Origin: Pomphorhynchus laevis
Taxonomy: Eukaryota > Acanthocephala > Palaeacanthocephala > Echinorhynchida > Pomphorhynchidae
NCBI GenBank assembly: GCA_012934845.2
Contig: WNNJ02001876.1
Span: forward strand, 226,053 to 290,052
Direction of reading: 5' to 3'
DNA length: 64,000 bases
Made by a program: the position numbers and the translations under genes. Each line of letters starts with the position of its first letter. The stretch's first letter is position 1. Positions 36,501 to 51,500 of the stretch are shown here, piece by piece. The notes under the pieces are model-generated. The model was not told the DNA's origin and did no database searches. It saw only the letters and a list, made by a program, of their open reading frames with translations.

Positions 36501-39500
36501 TACAGTATGTAGAAGAAACCGGGGACTCTATGAACATAAGAAACAACATAAAGAGGTATCATATCAAAACAAAGAATGAAAGCTGGGATTCAGCCGTTAG
36601 CCATATCCAGAGTAAGCCTGACCACTCTTTTAAAATAAAGATAATCACAGTAAACTAACCGATTTGCATCGCAGAAAAAGACAGGAACTTTACTGGACTG
36701 AGCAATTAATGGCTCAACTCCAAGGCACATTAACGAAGAAAAGACTAAATTTGTAAAGTGCACATTCTTCCTTGTTTACCAAATAGTATATGTGTATATG
36801 CACTACGTACAAGTTGTAAAATATTGTATTGTGCTACTTACGAAGGGGTAACCCGAAAACGTTTTTTAAATAAATAAAGAAGTTGGTTAAATTTTATATA
36901 CCTACTTATTTTGAAATACTTATGAATCCGACAGAAACAAGGATCTCAAGCCGTAATTTAAATAATCTCATTGATACATTATATATATTATTTGATATTT
37001 ACCTACTTATTTGATATATATAATTCGCCAGCGTGCTCAAACCACTGTCTAGGGTCTCTTGTAGACTTATTGTTATGTAATTAGTAGAGTGTAGAACCAG
37101 ACAAACGAGTACGTTTATTCAATTAAATCGACAAATTTGGCAAAAACGTTTCGACACTATGCCTTCTTCAGTTATCACAGTTATTTTGACTGCACACTGC
37201 ATATATAGTACATTTCTGCAAGAATCTATTCAATAAGCTGAAACGCAAAATTCTTAAGCATAGTGGTGGGCTTTCAGAAAATTTCAATCATTGAAGAATT
37301 CCAAAGGGATGGTCATTCTTATTAAATGATTTATCGCACCTCAATTGCCCAATCCAGTATGCTTCTCTTGATTTGCGAATTGGTTATTCTCAATCGGACC
37401 TTAAATGATTGTTACTTTCATGCGGTGGTCTGGATGATCGACTATGTGAGCTACTACACCGTCTGAAGTTGTCGGTTTGTTAATATGTCTCTTTGTCGAT
37501 TGTTCACTCATATATTATATTAAGTGCTTGTTTGGTCAATATATTGCGCATCACAGTCCAAGCATTCATCCAGGTAAATCACATTTTTAGATTTATATGT
37601 GTATGTACCGTAAACATTATATCGAAGTCCTGTTATGCGGCTGGAGAATCTAGTCACGTCGGACATTTCGGGACAATTTTTACACCGCTTGTCGTTGCAG
37701 GGTTCGCTCTTTCTATAAGATTGTTGCACATTGGTCTCTCTAGATTGTTTATGAAACATTTGCCCCAGACAAAACCAATTGCTGAATCTAATCTAGGGTT
37801 TCATAACCGTTTTCTTCTAGGTATTTAGCACGTCATCGATCTCAGATTGAAGTTTTCTTACTATAGGAGAGTATGGTATGACTGCATTGAATTTGTTTTT
37901 GCATGATCTCTTTGCTTTATTTCAAGTAACTGCTCCCTTTCTAGATTACGTATTCTTTTGATCTGTGTTTTTATCTGATGCTGGGAATATCCTCGTTTCA
38001 ATAATCGGTCTACTAGCTTTTACACACAGACTTCGAACTCAATCTCACTTGAGCATATCTTGCCTGATTACAATATTGCCCGATAATTACAATTATTGCC
38101 TGATATAATCACTATCGTGATTATACGGGTTGTTGTATCGTGGCTTTCGGTGGTAACGGCGTATACGTATTACTGTTTTCGCTCTAAGTTTACAAGTAAC
38201 GACTGGAATATCAGTTAGGCTTCGAAGTTTATTTACCCTAGAATTGATGCGTGTTCATATTCAAATGCGTCAAAATTTACTTTGTCAGAGCGTTCAATGT
38301 ACTCATAGAAGTCACGTAATATGCGGGTAAGATTTATTGATTCAACTTTAATTGTTTGGTGTTTCTTTTTCTCGGAGATAGAAAAATAATCGTTATCGCT
38401 AGGCTTTAATTTCGTACCGTTTGAAAGAGAACATCATCGTTATCCCGTGGTAAAGTCTATAAAAGCAATAGCGACGTCATGCATTTAAGCTATCATCCAG
38501 CTTCAGGTTCTGTCTGCAATCAAAGAAAATTATCACGAAGTACATCAACATTCGACCACCTTTACCGTGTTTTCATGTGCAAGGCGAGATATTGTTTCAT
38601 AATAATTCGAACTTATGTGTCTATGAGCCTCACGGTCGTAATCTTTGTCCAATACCACTACCTTATTTCCTTTACCAGTATTGCAAACTACCATTGCTTC
38701 ATTATTACGCAATTGTTTCAGAGCTGTGAGTCCTGATGAATTTAAATTGCTTTGTCCGTGAGCATTTGGTGGTAGGTGAATGTACGGTTTTATGATATCT
38801 CTATTGACGATTTGATATACTAGCTCGTTATTGTAGCTGTTCGTGTGTTTGACATCCTTAAGTATTTTCGAGTAACATATTTTAGTTTGGAAACGAGCTG
38901 ATGTCGGTCGAATTCCCTTTGGTACGGAACGAAATTTTGTCCCAAGGACAGCAACTGCTATTGCTTTGGTTCAAGCAGTTTGCCCGTTAAGTTCATCACA
39001 TTACCAGCATTCGGTGCTTGCAATCCTTGCCAGTTTCTAAACATGTTTAACATTTTTAAACCTTCTTAAGTGTCTTAGTGGAATGTATTGAAGGGCATCC
39101 GAGTCCATATTTCGGTCAGTAAGTCTGCGAAATTTTGCCAATCTCTGAGACAAATGAATGATATTTATTATTGTCTATTGTAATTGTACTGCTTTTTACA
39201 GCGTACGCGTAGAAATCTTTTAAAACTCTTGTAAGCTACACTTCCGCGTGTTTGAGAATATGATGTCACCTTGTTATAAGCAGCTGCACTATACCATCAG
39301 AAACAACTGACTAATTTACTTGCATATACTTAGTCAGTTTTAGACCAGGAGTTGTAATGTTGTGAACGCAACAGTATTGTAGATATTGCCTATGGCAAGA
39401 AAAAAATCTTCGTATCTATCTTGATCCTTCTTCAGTGTCAGTTTTTCTACAGTAGTAGAAAAATCAAGACGAGTCAAATAATTTTTGTTTTCAAATTTTC

Positions 39501-42500
39501 AATCACTACTGAGGTCATCATCAGGAAAACAGAAGTAGTGGTTGAAAATTTGAAAACAAAAATTATTTGACTCATCTTGATTTTTCTACTATTTTAAAAT
39601 GGAGTCTGCTTACACAATAGTTGTTCTACAATAAAACTGTGTTATCACATACACTTATATTCAATCGATGACATGATTGGTCAGGAAGAATTCTAGTCAC
39701 TTTTTAGAGTTCCTTGAATGGATTATCATTAGTATTTAATAAGCAATTGGCCATAAGCTGTCCGATCCAAAATTGTTCATATTTCTTGTGCTGATTATGG
39801 TTGTTAATTGCCTATTCGATTATGACAATTTACATCTTATGTGGGATTCTCTACCATTGAGTCGGCAACATTCATCAGTAGAATGAAGTAACCACTGGTC
39901 GTTTCGGTTGCCTGTGTGACATTGTGAATTAATTTTTGCTTAATTAACTGAGGCTGGCGCTCTTTACCAGCTCGAATTGCTGTCGCATATCCTTAAACAC
40001 TTGACAGATGTTGTTGCTGAATTGTCGCTTCACTCCTTAGATCCTTAATAGATACGGTATGTATAATGGTAGTGCACGGATGTGCTGAGTAAAAGATAAT
40101 TTTAATAATAAAACGTAAGCCAGACGCGAAAGAATGACGAATGCCGTTTCGTCATCACAATGACTCATCAGTGCCAGATCCCTTCCACTACTGGATGCAT
40201 AGGAGGACTGTGAATGATGTACTATTTTCTAGTACATCATTCACATTGATTCATTCATTGATTGCCGTCTGCCAGACTTCTTCTGCATCCAGTAGTGGGA
40301 GGGATCTGGCACTGATGAGTCATTGTGATGACGAAACGGCATTCGTCATTCTTTCGCGTCTGGCTTACATGTTTTACAAGAAATTCACGCGGAATGGTCT
40401 CACTCTACTTCATTTTCAATAATAACCTGATATTATCCTGATTGTTAGTTAAATATACATAAAAATATTTCATTTAATATAACTTATATAATTATTTCAA
40501 ATTAAATCATTAAATGGTTTAAAAACATAAGTATGATGTATTGAAGAGCTCACATCTGTTTTAATTTTCGGGTTTTTGTTATTAATTCAAAAATCATGTT
40601 TATTTAATTTTGTAACTTGATTGGGCTAAAAATGCATACTAATTGATATAATTGTTTTATGGATTTTATTAACAGTGCGATTAACACAAAATAGCTTTAC
40701 AAAACAAACAAAAATATAATATTTAATCTAAAAATCAAAAATATAATTATCATTTTAGATGGATAATATAAAATATAAATATCGAAAATTATTTTAAACT
40801 TAATCTAAAATGGATTTACGAAATCAATTGAAAATAATTGTTTAATGGATTTAGAATAACACCATTGTTTCAAGTTTCTTGTGTTACTGGATGTGGGCTA
40901 GATAATCTTTATGGATTTATGTGTTCTTTATCAAATAATCAACAGCAAATTGTAAATCCAATTATCACTAACATTTCACTACCAAATGACATTGAATTTC
41001 AGGTATTAATTTTTTCAAGCAATAAATTTTTTGATTATTTCAAAATAAGATCGATCACGTGTTTTCTTTTGATAAATCAGTATTAATTGTTCGTGGCTTG
41101 CAATTAAGGTAAATAATAGCAAATTTTCTAGCTAAGCATAATGGATGTAAATTTAGAGGTCTCCTCCACGTGAAAGATAGAATATTTCTAGGTCCTTTTG
41201 CTAATGGTCGCTTCGTCAAGGTAAAAGTAAAATCTATACGCAGACTCAATGTTCCTGTAAACGCAATATATTGCGGACAATCGGGATCTATTGCACTTGT
41301 ACTTAACGAAGTTAAAATTATACGTAAAAAAGTATGTGTTTCAAAGTTTAAAAAGTAAATTTTTAAAATCATATGATATTTTTAAAAATCAAAATTTTAC
41401 ATCGTAAAATATTCAGTCTACTTAATATTAGCGCATTATTTATATTTTACCGAGTATTGCTTGTTTATCTAAATTTATTACAAATATAATAACAATAAGA
41501 ATGTAACAAAGTTTTGAAAAAATCAAATTAATTAATTATTGAATTAATTTAATGTCTTCAGACATTAAATTTTTATATTTTTAATATGTTAATATTTATT
41601 ATTATTTATTATTATTTATTTAATATTTATTATTGATTATATTTTAATATTCATAATATTTTTATTTAAATGTTTATTTTTAAATATTAAACATTTTTAA
41701 ATAAGTTAATTATTGAATTAATTTAATCTCTTCAGACATATAAATGTTTATATTTTTAATATTTTTAATATTAAAATATTTATTAAATATTTATAATATT
41801 TTATTTATTTCAATATTTATTTTTAAATATTAAACATTTTTAAATTAATTATTGAATTAATTAATTTAATCTCTTCAGACAAAAGTGTTGTCTGAAAATG
41901 CCAATTGCATTAGCAAACATTTACTTAATTTTTTTATGCTCGGGGACAATTCTTTGATTTTCCAGCAGAAAGCTTCTGTCATCCACTTAATATTTTGAAT
42001 TCAGTTCATCCTTAGCATCCCAAAGTGATCAATCAGTCCACTGTATAATATACTGGATGCATAATGTTGTAACATAACGCAACATTATTGAGGATGCGTG
42101 GTATTGCATACGAAATATTGCTAAATAATTTTATTAAGACTCAATAGTTGTAAAAAATAAATCCATCCTGATTTATATTGTAAATATTCAGGAGCTATCA
42201 GGGATAATTGAAAGACAAAGTTATAATTTTGTTTCTTAATACCTAGGCGTTTCTAAATAACTGAATAGTTGTATTTGTACTTAATATGATAAAAATAATC
42301 GATAATGTCGATTTTAAAGGGTTCTCTAATATTCACACGGATACAGTTCGAATTTTGCAGTTCTCAGACATGTACTGTGCTTATACAATTGTAATTCAAC
42401 AAACCGATTTAGGCATATTTCTGAAAGACGCCAAGAATTCCGGTTATGGCCTACTCAAAATATACTTTTCCAACGCCTTCAATTAAATCAGCCGTGCAAA

Positions 42501-45500
42501 AATCATATGCAAAGTTAACCGATACATCCTAGCTCTTACACGGTTTGTGAACAGCTACTACGCCTGTAAATGTTTTTTGTACAACGGCGACCATCTGATA
42601 CTCTCATAAGAAGGCTACAACAAGGTGACCCTCTCGCCCCGTTGTTATTTTGCCTCGCTCTCAATCCTTTATTAAAACAGCTCAGATCTAACTTAAACAT
42701 CTGGTATCTAGACGATGGGGCAGTCGGCAGCCGGCCAGAAGATGTCATTCACGATGCCGAAATTATATCAGTTCAAGGCCCAAAGTACGACCTGTATAAC
42801 AATTATTCAGAATGCGACCTGATCTCTGAGACGCCAAACGCGCTTTAAAATTTTCTGACGTTCCCTCATGGATCAAACTATACTGCCATCTGAGGCCATC
42901 CATCTAGGTGCCGCCGTAGGAAATTCAGAGAGCATAGACGACTCTCTCCGTCCCAAAGTATCAACACTGCGATTGATGTGCAGCCGTCTGACTCACGTCA
43001 ATGCACATGTCGCATGCTTTTTGTTAAAAAATTACCTAAGCACATCAAAGCTTCTTTTCTTACTGGGGTGTAGCCCCTGTGCTAATAGCATCGTTCTGTC
43101 AGAATACGACACTCTCCTTAAATAAGAATTAGAAAGAATACTGAATATCTCTCTTTCTTAATCAATCCACTGGTAACAAACCACTCTTCCAATCGACCAC
43201 GGCAGCCTGGGAATCTTCAATGCGTCTACCTTGGCAATTTCTGCGTACTTGTCGTCTTATTCAGCATGTATTTCACTCACGTTATGCATATTACCACCGC
43301 CCTTCCATAGACCACTAACAGTCGGAACCTACGAGTTTCATCAGCATGCCAACCAGTGGATCTCTTCGGGAGGGCGTTGGCCCCTAACATTAGTCATTGT
43401 TCACCAGGAGATCAACCGCAATTGTAACGCAATCTTTGCTATAATTGATTGTAAAAAATATGTTGTTAATGTGGATGTGGCATGGAATATATAAATGTAA
43501 TTGATGGTAATCACTGCATTTTACATTTGATTTGTATATTTCTGCTTTTATATAACTTCAATTTCACGTTCAATGTTGTTTGTGATCTTTAGAAATTTGA
43601 TTTCAAATTAAAAATGTATTTGAATGCTTATGTGAAAATTAGGGTCTTGTTTTGATAAGTAATTCATCAGATCAATCCAACGTGTGCCGGACAATGCAGG
43701 GTAATATCAGAATATTACCTTCAAAGAACAATAAAATCACATTACATCCAGGATGCAGATATACTTTACACATGAATAATATTTGCCAAACCGTGATTAT
43801 AAATTCGTATCAGGTAAAAATTATAAATCCAATTTTGTTGCCTTTAATTTCAATATTTAACTTTATCTGAGCTACTTTTGACACAGTCATCAATTATTTT
43901 ATACAAATTATTTGCTAATTGTATGTGAATATAATTAAAACTTAAATTTTATAAAAATATGATTAAACTATTGCTTAAATTAGAAAACTATATTTTCTTA
44001 TCCATCATTTTTAATTCGAATTCGAGTTTTTATTACACTAATGGAAATTTAAGTAAACTTTCTCTAAAGATGATTGATAATCTTTATAACGGATAATTTC
44101 GCTATTAGCTAATAAATTAATGATGATTAATCTATTGTAAATTATTTTGCCAATCGCCAATAGGCGTCAGTGGTTAATAAATAAACTCAGATTATATAAC
44201 ACAAATATTTTTAGCAATAATTGTCGAAATTTTTCTGCGGCTTTTAAAATTTAAATTCAGCTGCATGCATAATACAGAAATTATTTTCTTGTGGGTTTTA
44301 ATTTTATACAAATTATTTGCTAATTGTATGTGAATATAATTAAAACTTAAATTTTTTAAAAATATAATTAAAATATTGCTTTAATTAGAAAACTATTTAT
44401 TTTATTATCTATCATTGTTAGCAATAATTGTCGAAATTTCCCTTGGTTTTTAAAATTTAAATTCAGATGCATGCATAATACAACAATTATTTTCTTGCGG
44501 GTTTTAATTTTCTTGCGGTTTTTAACATTCAGATGCTTAATTTTTCAATACTTAACTTTATCTGAGCTACTTTTGACACAGTCATCAATTATTTTATACA
44601 AATTATTTGCTAATTGTATGTGAATATAATTAAAACTTAAATTTTATAAAAATATAATTAAAATATTGCTTAAATTAGAAAACTATATATTTTCATATCC
44701 ATCATTTTTAATTTGAGTTTTTATTACACTAATGGAAATTTAAGTAAACTTTCTCTAAAGATGATTGATAATCTTTATAACGGATAATTTCGCTATTAGC
44801 TGATAAATTAATGATGATTAATCTATTTATTTTGTAAATTATTTTGCCAATCGCTAATAGGCGTCAGTGGTTAATAAATAAACTCAGATTATAAAACACA
44901 AATATTTTTAGCAATAATTGTCGGAATTTTCCTGCGGCTTTTAAAATTTAAATTCAGCTGCATGCATAATACAGAAATTATTTTCTTGTGGGTTTTAATT
45001 TTATACAAATTATTTGCTAATTGTATGTGAATATAATTAAAACTTGAATTTTATAAAAATATAATTAAAATATTGCTTTAATTAGAAAACTATTATTTTA
45101 TTATCTATCATTTTTAGTTTTAATATTTTTTAATTTATTAATAAATACTCTTTAATTTATTTTCTCTCAATGCTTAAACACTCTGTACAATATTATATTA
45201 TTAAATATAAATAATATTTAGCTGTACCGTCATATTAATATATAATTAACATATAATTAATATAAAATATGTTAATGAAAAATATCAATATTTTTCATTA
45301 TATATTTTAAGTCAGTCGATTTTAATTTCATATACGAATGAAAAATATAAAAATATAATTGTGAAATGAATAATATTTGTTTTTAACTAATTGAGATTGT
45401 TTTGAGCTAAGAGTTGTTTTATGAAAGGATATGAAACACATATCAAGCTTATTATTCTCTAATGTCAAAATCTAGATATTCTCAGCATTATCTCCAATTT

Positions 45501-48500
45501 AGTGATCAAATGCTTATATTTCTGAGTGATCTTTTTAATGCGTTCTTACACTAACCTTCAATATTCGGCTGCTCATTACGCTAAGAAATGGTAATTAATA
45601 ATAAGAGTATCTTCACATGATAGAGATAAATTTATAGATTGAACTTAAATTATGCATTACGATGAGATCAAATTGTATTTTCTATATTTGTGATTTCTCA
45701 TCGCAAAGCTTTAGCTAGTACTCACAGGCTAATTGCTTGTTATGGCAAAATATAATAATCAAGCAAAGCACTAATTAGGTTACGTTGCATTAGTTTATTA
45801 GCACTATTCAATGTAATTTAGTATGACGAAATTCTCCGCCATTTATTTGACAGATTAATTTAAACTATTTTTCAGCAAATTCGTTATTGCTTATTTTCGT
45901 TCATATTTTCCTTAAATTAGCAATGCAAATATAAATAATTAATGTGATTTTATCGAAATTTACTCTCGTAATTTTATCTAAATCGAATTATTAGATCACT
46001 GAGTTTACGTATAGAATTGTAAAATTATAAAATTGATTAATAATTATAAATAATGAAATACTATGCAAGAAAATGAGAGATTTCCATAGGCATTTTTTCT
46101 GTTTGTATGATGTTGCAGCCATGAAATAATCGACAAAACGATACCAGGTACCGTTTCGTCATTATTTTGACTCATCAGTGCCAGATACCTCCCACTACTG
46201 GATGCAGAGGAGGACCGGCAGACGGCACGAGTATGTCAAAGGTACATAGAGCTAGAAAAGTTCTAGCAAATTGGGCACATGCTTCACCAAAAGAATCATT
46301 AGCTATGAGAACTGGATAATGCCAGCGCATTTTCTCTATTTATCTGCCAACTTATTTGTATTTTAAGAGAAAATGAGAGATTTCCGTGGGTATTTTTCTG
46401 TTTGTATGATGTTGCAGCCATGAAATAATCGACAAAACGATACCAGGTACCGTTTCGCCATTATTTTGACTCATCAGTGCCAGATACCTCCCACTACTTG
46501 ATGCAGAGTAAACTACTAAATAATAAATACTAATAATAAATAATTTATATTTATAATCTTTATATAAGATTTTATAAACGAAAATGTGTAACAATGATTT
46601 TATTATACATTTTTCAACATTGTGTAAAATTTAAATTAACTTATGTAAAATTTAAAAGTAAAACTGATATGATGAATTTCTATGTTTTGAGGTTTAGGAG
46701 TGCTATGATTAATTGCCATGCTATCAGGTTTCGGCTCCTATTCCTCGACCTAAAATAGCAGCGGGGCCAAAGGTGGCTGTTTTCTTCATGCATGTTTTCT
46801 TCGCTGAGGAATTTTTTCTTTAAGCAGTCACATAAGTTGTTTTTGATTCTCTAAATGTCAATGCAAAATTTAATCCCAAGTTAAGGATGTATTTCAATTC
46901 TTTTGTATATAGAGAAGGAGACATGCTGATTAGTAATCTTAATAGTAGATCGTTCGGTAAAACGGAATGCCACATCCATCAAATTAAAATCAAATTTCTT
47001 TTCAATTTTTCAACAGAAAGCCTTTGCCATCATCAGAAAAGTTTTATCTGATGGTACGTGATCTACAATTTGTATGCTACTCAACGATCGGAACGTGGCA
47101 ATTGACTTAAAAACTACTACTTTAAACTGATTCAATATATTATCGTTTTAACTAAAAGAGCATTTCATCAGATCAGCTACTATGGTCTACGTATTCTATA
47201 CTATTTATGAATATAAAATGAAGCCAAATAAAACGTAAATAAATTATTAAATACTAAATAATTTTAAATAACAAATAATTATACTATTTATAAATAAAAA
47301 TAATGAAATTTAATGAAATTTAAATAATAAATAATTGAATAATAAAATAATAAATTCTTTTTAATAAATAATTTTTTAATAAATTGGTTACAAACATACA
47401 AAGGGTTCCCGCAAATGGGGCCGTCAAACACATTAAAAACATTGTTTGTCAACAAGATTACGAAGTTACCGATACAAGTCAGTGTTGGTCAGTATTTTTT
47501 AAACTCGCAGGTGAGTCCCCGTCAATGTCAATAGAGGATACCACTGTTGCGAAGGATGGATCTTCTTGTCCAATATAGACGACTTTACCGCGGGAGGAAC
47601 GATAACCTCGGATACACATCGACGCGGCCAGACACAGATCTAAACTGATCTCACTTTTCATACGGTTGATACACTGTGTGTAAGTGCAGTTCGCACTTTT
47701 TGCAGATTGTCTAGATGCGATTTTTTTGTAGTACAGCCCGATTAATAATAAATAATAATATTTGTTATTTTATAGATAAAAAGTCAATTTTTATGAATTG
47801 ACTAATAAATAACTGACGTAGTATCAGAATAAGGATTAGAAGTCATCATAAGGAACTGCTATGCTATTATTTTTCGGACGCTTCTAACGTAATTTAACAG
47901 AATACGGATTATTAGTGATACTTAGCCGTACCCAAAAATTGCTTGCGCACAAAATTGTACACAAATTTCAAGGAATACGTAGGCAGTTCTCGTTATAATA
48001 TAAAATATTGAATAATGGACCTATAGCTTTAGATCGGATCTCACTACTTGGCCTGGAAGACAATTTCATGATCAAATTGATCTGTATAATAATCTAATTA
48101 GCCTTGAGCAACGACCATGTGATAATGTTTTTAGTGCAATGGAATGACCATGTGAGACTGTATGCCACTAATTTAATGTATTTAGAAGAATACCCCTCGT
48201 GTTTTGACCATGTGACACATTGCTGTATTATCAAATGAAAATAATGTAGCGCGGATACTTTGAATTAAATCAGCTAACTGAGTCTACGTATATAATTATA
48301 AAATAAATTATTTATAATTATATTTATAAATTATAATAATTTATAATAGTCCTTCATAATCATCGTAATTAATCTCTTCATTTTAAATTTTAGCTTTTGA
48401 ATTTTGATTAATAAAATAAGTTACATATTATGTTGATATTTAATCCTTTCGGAGATTTTTCGAGATATTATTAATAATATACTTATTTATAGAGTATTTA

Positions 48501-51500
48501 CACTTACGCTTAATACTAATACTAATTTATTTAACGTGGCGAACGCGTGCCAGCTGCACGCTTACATATCCACTAACAAAAAATAAAAAAGTAAAGCAGA
48601 TGAAATGTTTAAATGGGATTGGATTTGACGTTTGAAGCTCGGCATTGGGGTTTATTAGTGTATATGAATGGGCAGATGATTCCACGATAGAGGAACAGAC
48701 CCCAGGAAGGAACGGATTCCAAAGTAGGTGGAGTAGTTTGGTACATGTAAAAGAAGGGAATTACAGGCACGCAAGGAACAGTAATCAGGACGAGAATTAT
48801 CAAGAAAAGGAAGGTTAAGAAATTAAGGGATATAGAAAGTTACAAGGCGGAAAGCAATGAGAAGACGAATTATATCTTCCCTTTTTGTATTATTCCTACA
48901 GTACAATTTCGTTTATTTACCAAAATTAGTAAAATTAGTATTCTAAGTTCATATTTAAAGTTTTTATATTTTAATTAATTCCCTGTTTTGGAAGTAGGGA
49001 ATATGCACATTCAATTCCAATGCAACGGAATTATTCTTTACTGTGGTACTAAAGCCAAACTTCTTTCCAGTATCATCGGCCATAACGGATACATTGAATT
49101 GTACTCGTTGCAATCCAAACAGATAATCCTAATCCACAACGTCCTAATGTTTAGTAGCTTTTGATTTATGATGTTATTCAATTGCGTTAAGTATAGATGT
49201 AAATAAGTTAACAATTAAGACGTTTATAATTACATGGTTAATTTTTATAAAACTGATAAAAAATTTGAAACTTTTCCTTAAGGCTTATTATATTCTACAT
49301 AATTTGTATTTTTGATGATTTAGGAATATAATGAGACAACAATTATATTTTTAAGCTACATCTAAACGAATACAGTAGACTACTATAACTGTTAAGTCTT
49401 GAAATAACATTTTTTATAGTAATGTTAAATATTTTGAATATAGTTGCCAACTTTTAGATGCTAGCTCCAAAGGTGTTCTCGCCGCTATAAGCAATATAAA
49501 GAAACCCGTCATCGTTTTTAAACTCTGAATAAAGCTGGCCCATAGTCGAACTGGCTTGAGGGACTGAAGCAAATATTACAAATTGACAACCTGTCCAAAT
49601 CCTTGATTATACCTGTTTGTTACCTCGTCGAAAAATTCTCTTTAAATCCTTGATTTTATATTTATCATAAGAAACGATTCCTGACTATATTATATTATAT
49701 TTCATGTTAAATATAAAATTTAAATTTCATGTCCATATTATCAAGTTAAAATATAAAATTTAAAATATAAGCCGATTTTTATGAATTGACTAATATATAA
49801 TAGACAATGTATCATAATAAGGACTTCAGGTTATTAGAAGGAACTGATATGTTATCAGGTTTCGTACCCTATTTCTCTACCCAACATAGCAGCGTGGCCA
49901 AATACATGAAAATGATTTGGAAATATAACTCTGGCTTATAAACAATTGTTTTAGAAGTTGACGAGCGAGGAAACATAATTTATTTAGTGAATTTTTGAAT
50001 GCAACTGCATTCATCATCAGATTGTATGTTACTTATCTCAAACTTTTTTATCTTAAAAAAGTTTGAGCATCCAAAAAGTTATAGGCATCCAAAAATGTAT
50101 TGTATAGGTACAGCCATGGGAGCACCAGTTACAATTGTTACAGTTTTGATGTGGAAGCTTTATTTATAGTAAATGATAGCACATGTTTGATTCTTTGTCT
50201 ATTTAAAAAATTTAAAAAAATTGTATATTTAACAATATTTTGTATGATTTAATATAAATATAATTTATTAGATGAGGCTCGTTACCTTCAACATACAAAA
50301 GACGGGAAAGGAAATTATCAGGTTGAGGAAAATTCGGCACAAGACGTTCACACGACTCATGCTCAGAGGCAATATCGGTGGAGCAGTGAGAACTCTTGAT
50401 GGGAAAGCATCATTTGGCAAGTGTATTAAATTGAACGAAAAAGTTGGGCAGTTAACTGTCAAACAGGCCTTAAGTGAGAAACATCCACATGGCGTGAATT
50501 TACACGTAGAAGGTTTGATCAAGTACTCTATGATAGGAACACTTCCGTTTCATGTCACTTTATTCAATCAAATAACGGGAGCGGATATATATTTTCGATG
50601 GCAAAGAAGACGACATGTGCAGTCGGGCCATCAGGTGTGAACGCGCAAACATGGAAACAAATGCTGATATCGTTTGACCGCGATTCTGATAAGCTGGCCG
50701 AGGCATTAGCTGGTATGACAAGACGTTTAGCCTCTGAAATTGTTCCACGAGAATCAACTGTAGATTTGGTTGCCTCAAGGTTGATTGCCTTAGAAAAGTC
50801 TGATGGAATTAGGCCAATCGGGATTGGCGAAGTATATCGTAGGATAATGGCCAAAGTCGTCATTAGAACGATTTCTATGCACATACAATCAGTTGCAGGA
50901 AATACACAATTATGTGCGGGACAACGTTGTGGCCGGGAGTATGTGGTTCGGTGCATTCGGTCGTGTTTATTTGAACAGAATAACAAATGCTTGCTGCTTA
51001 TAGACGCTGACAACGCGTTCAATCGCGTTAATAGAAAACTTGCTTTGCCTAATATGAGTAGTGTGTGTCTTCCACTAGTTAACATTTTGACAAACACTTA
51101 TCATGATGATCCCACTATGATAATTGACGGTGAAACAATGAGATCCCAAGAGGGTTTTACACATGGGGACCCGCTGTCAATGGTTGCCTTTGCTGCAGCA
51201 ACTCTTCCTCTGATGGAAAAATTAAAACATGATTTTCCAAATATCCAGCAAAAATGGTATGCAGATGATGTGTCTTGCGTAGGAACAGCGAATGATCTTG
51301 CGGGATATTTGGAGAGGATGCAAACACTTGGACCTCAATATGGCTTCTTTGTCAATGCTAGGAAATGTAAAATATTTGTTCCGTCCGAAAATAGTGAAAC
51401 AAAATCATTGTTCAATGCTTTGGATTTGTCAGTGACCAACACGGGCGTTGAAGTCCTGGGATGTCCTATTGGATCGGCCGAATATGAAAAATCATGGCTG

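Noticed and set aside
41332-41358. Exon 10 continuing VCVSKFKK to the stop
   Set aside because: The donor GTATGTG at 41,332 joins exon 11 in phase and gives the family motif RK.G.V..S.
48609-48880. Purine-rich, GC-richer segment as a gene
   Set aside because: Open frames are short, show no domain and no splice context.
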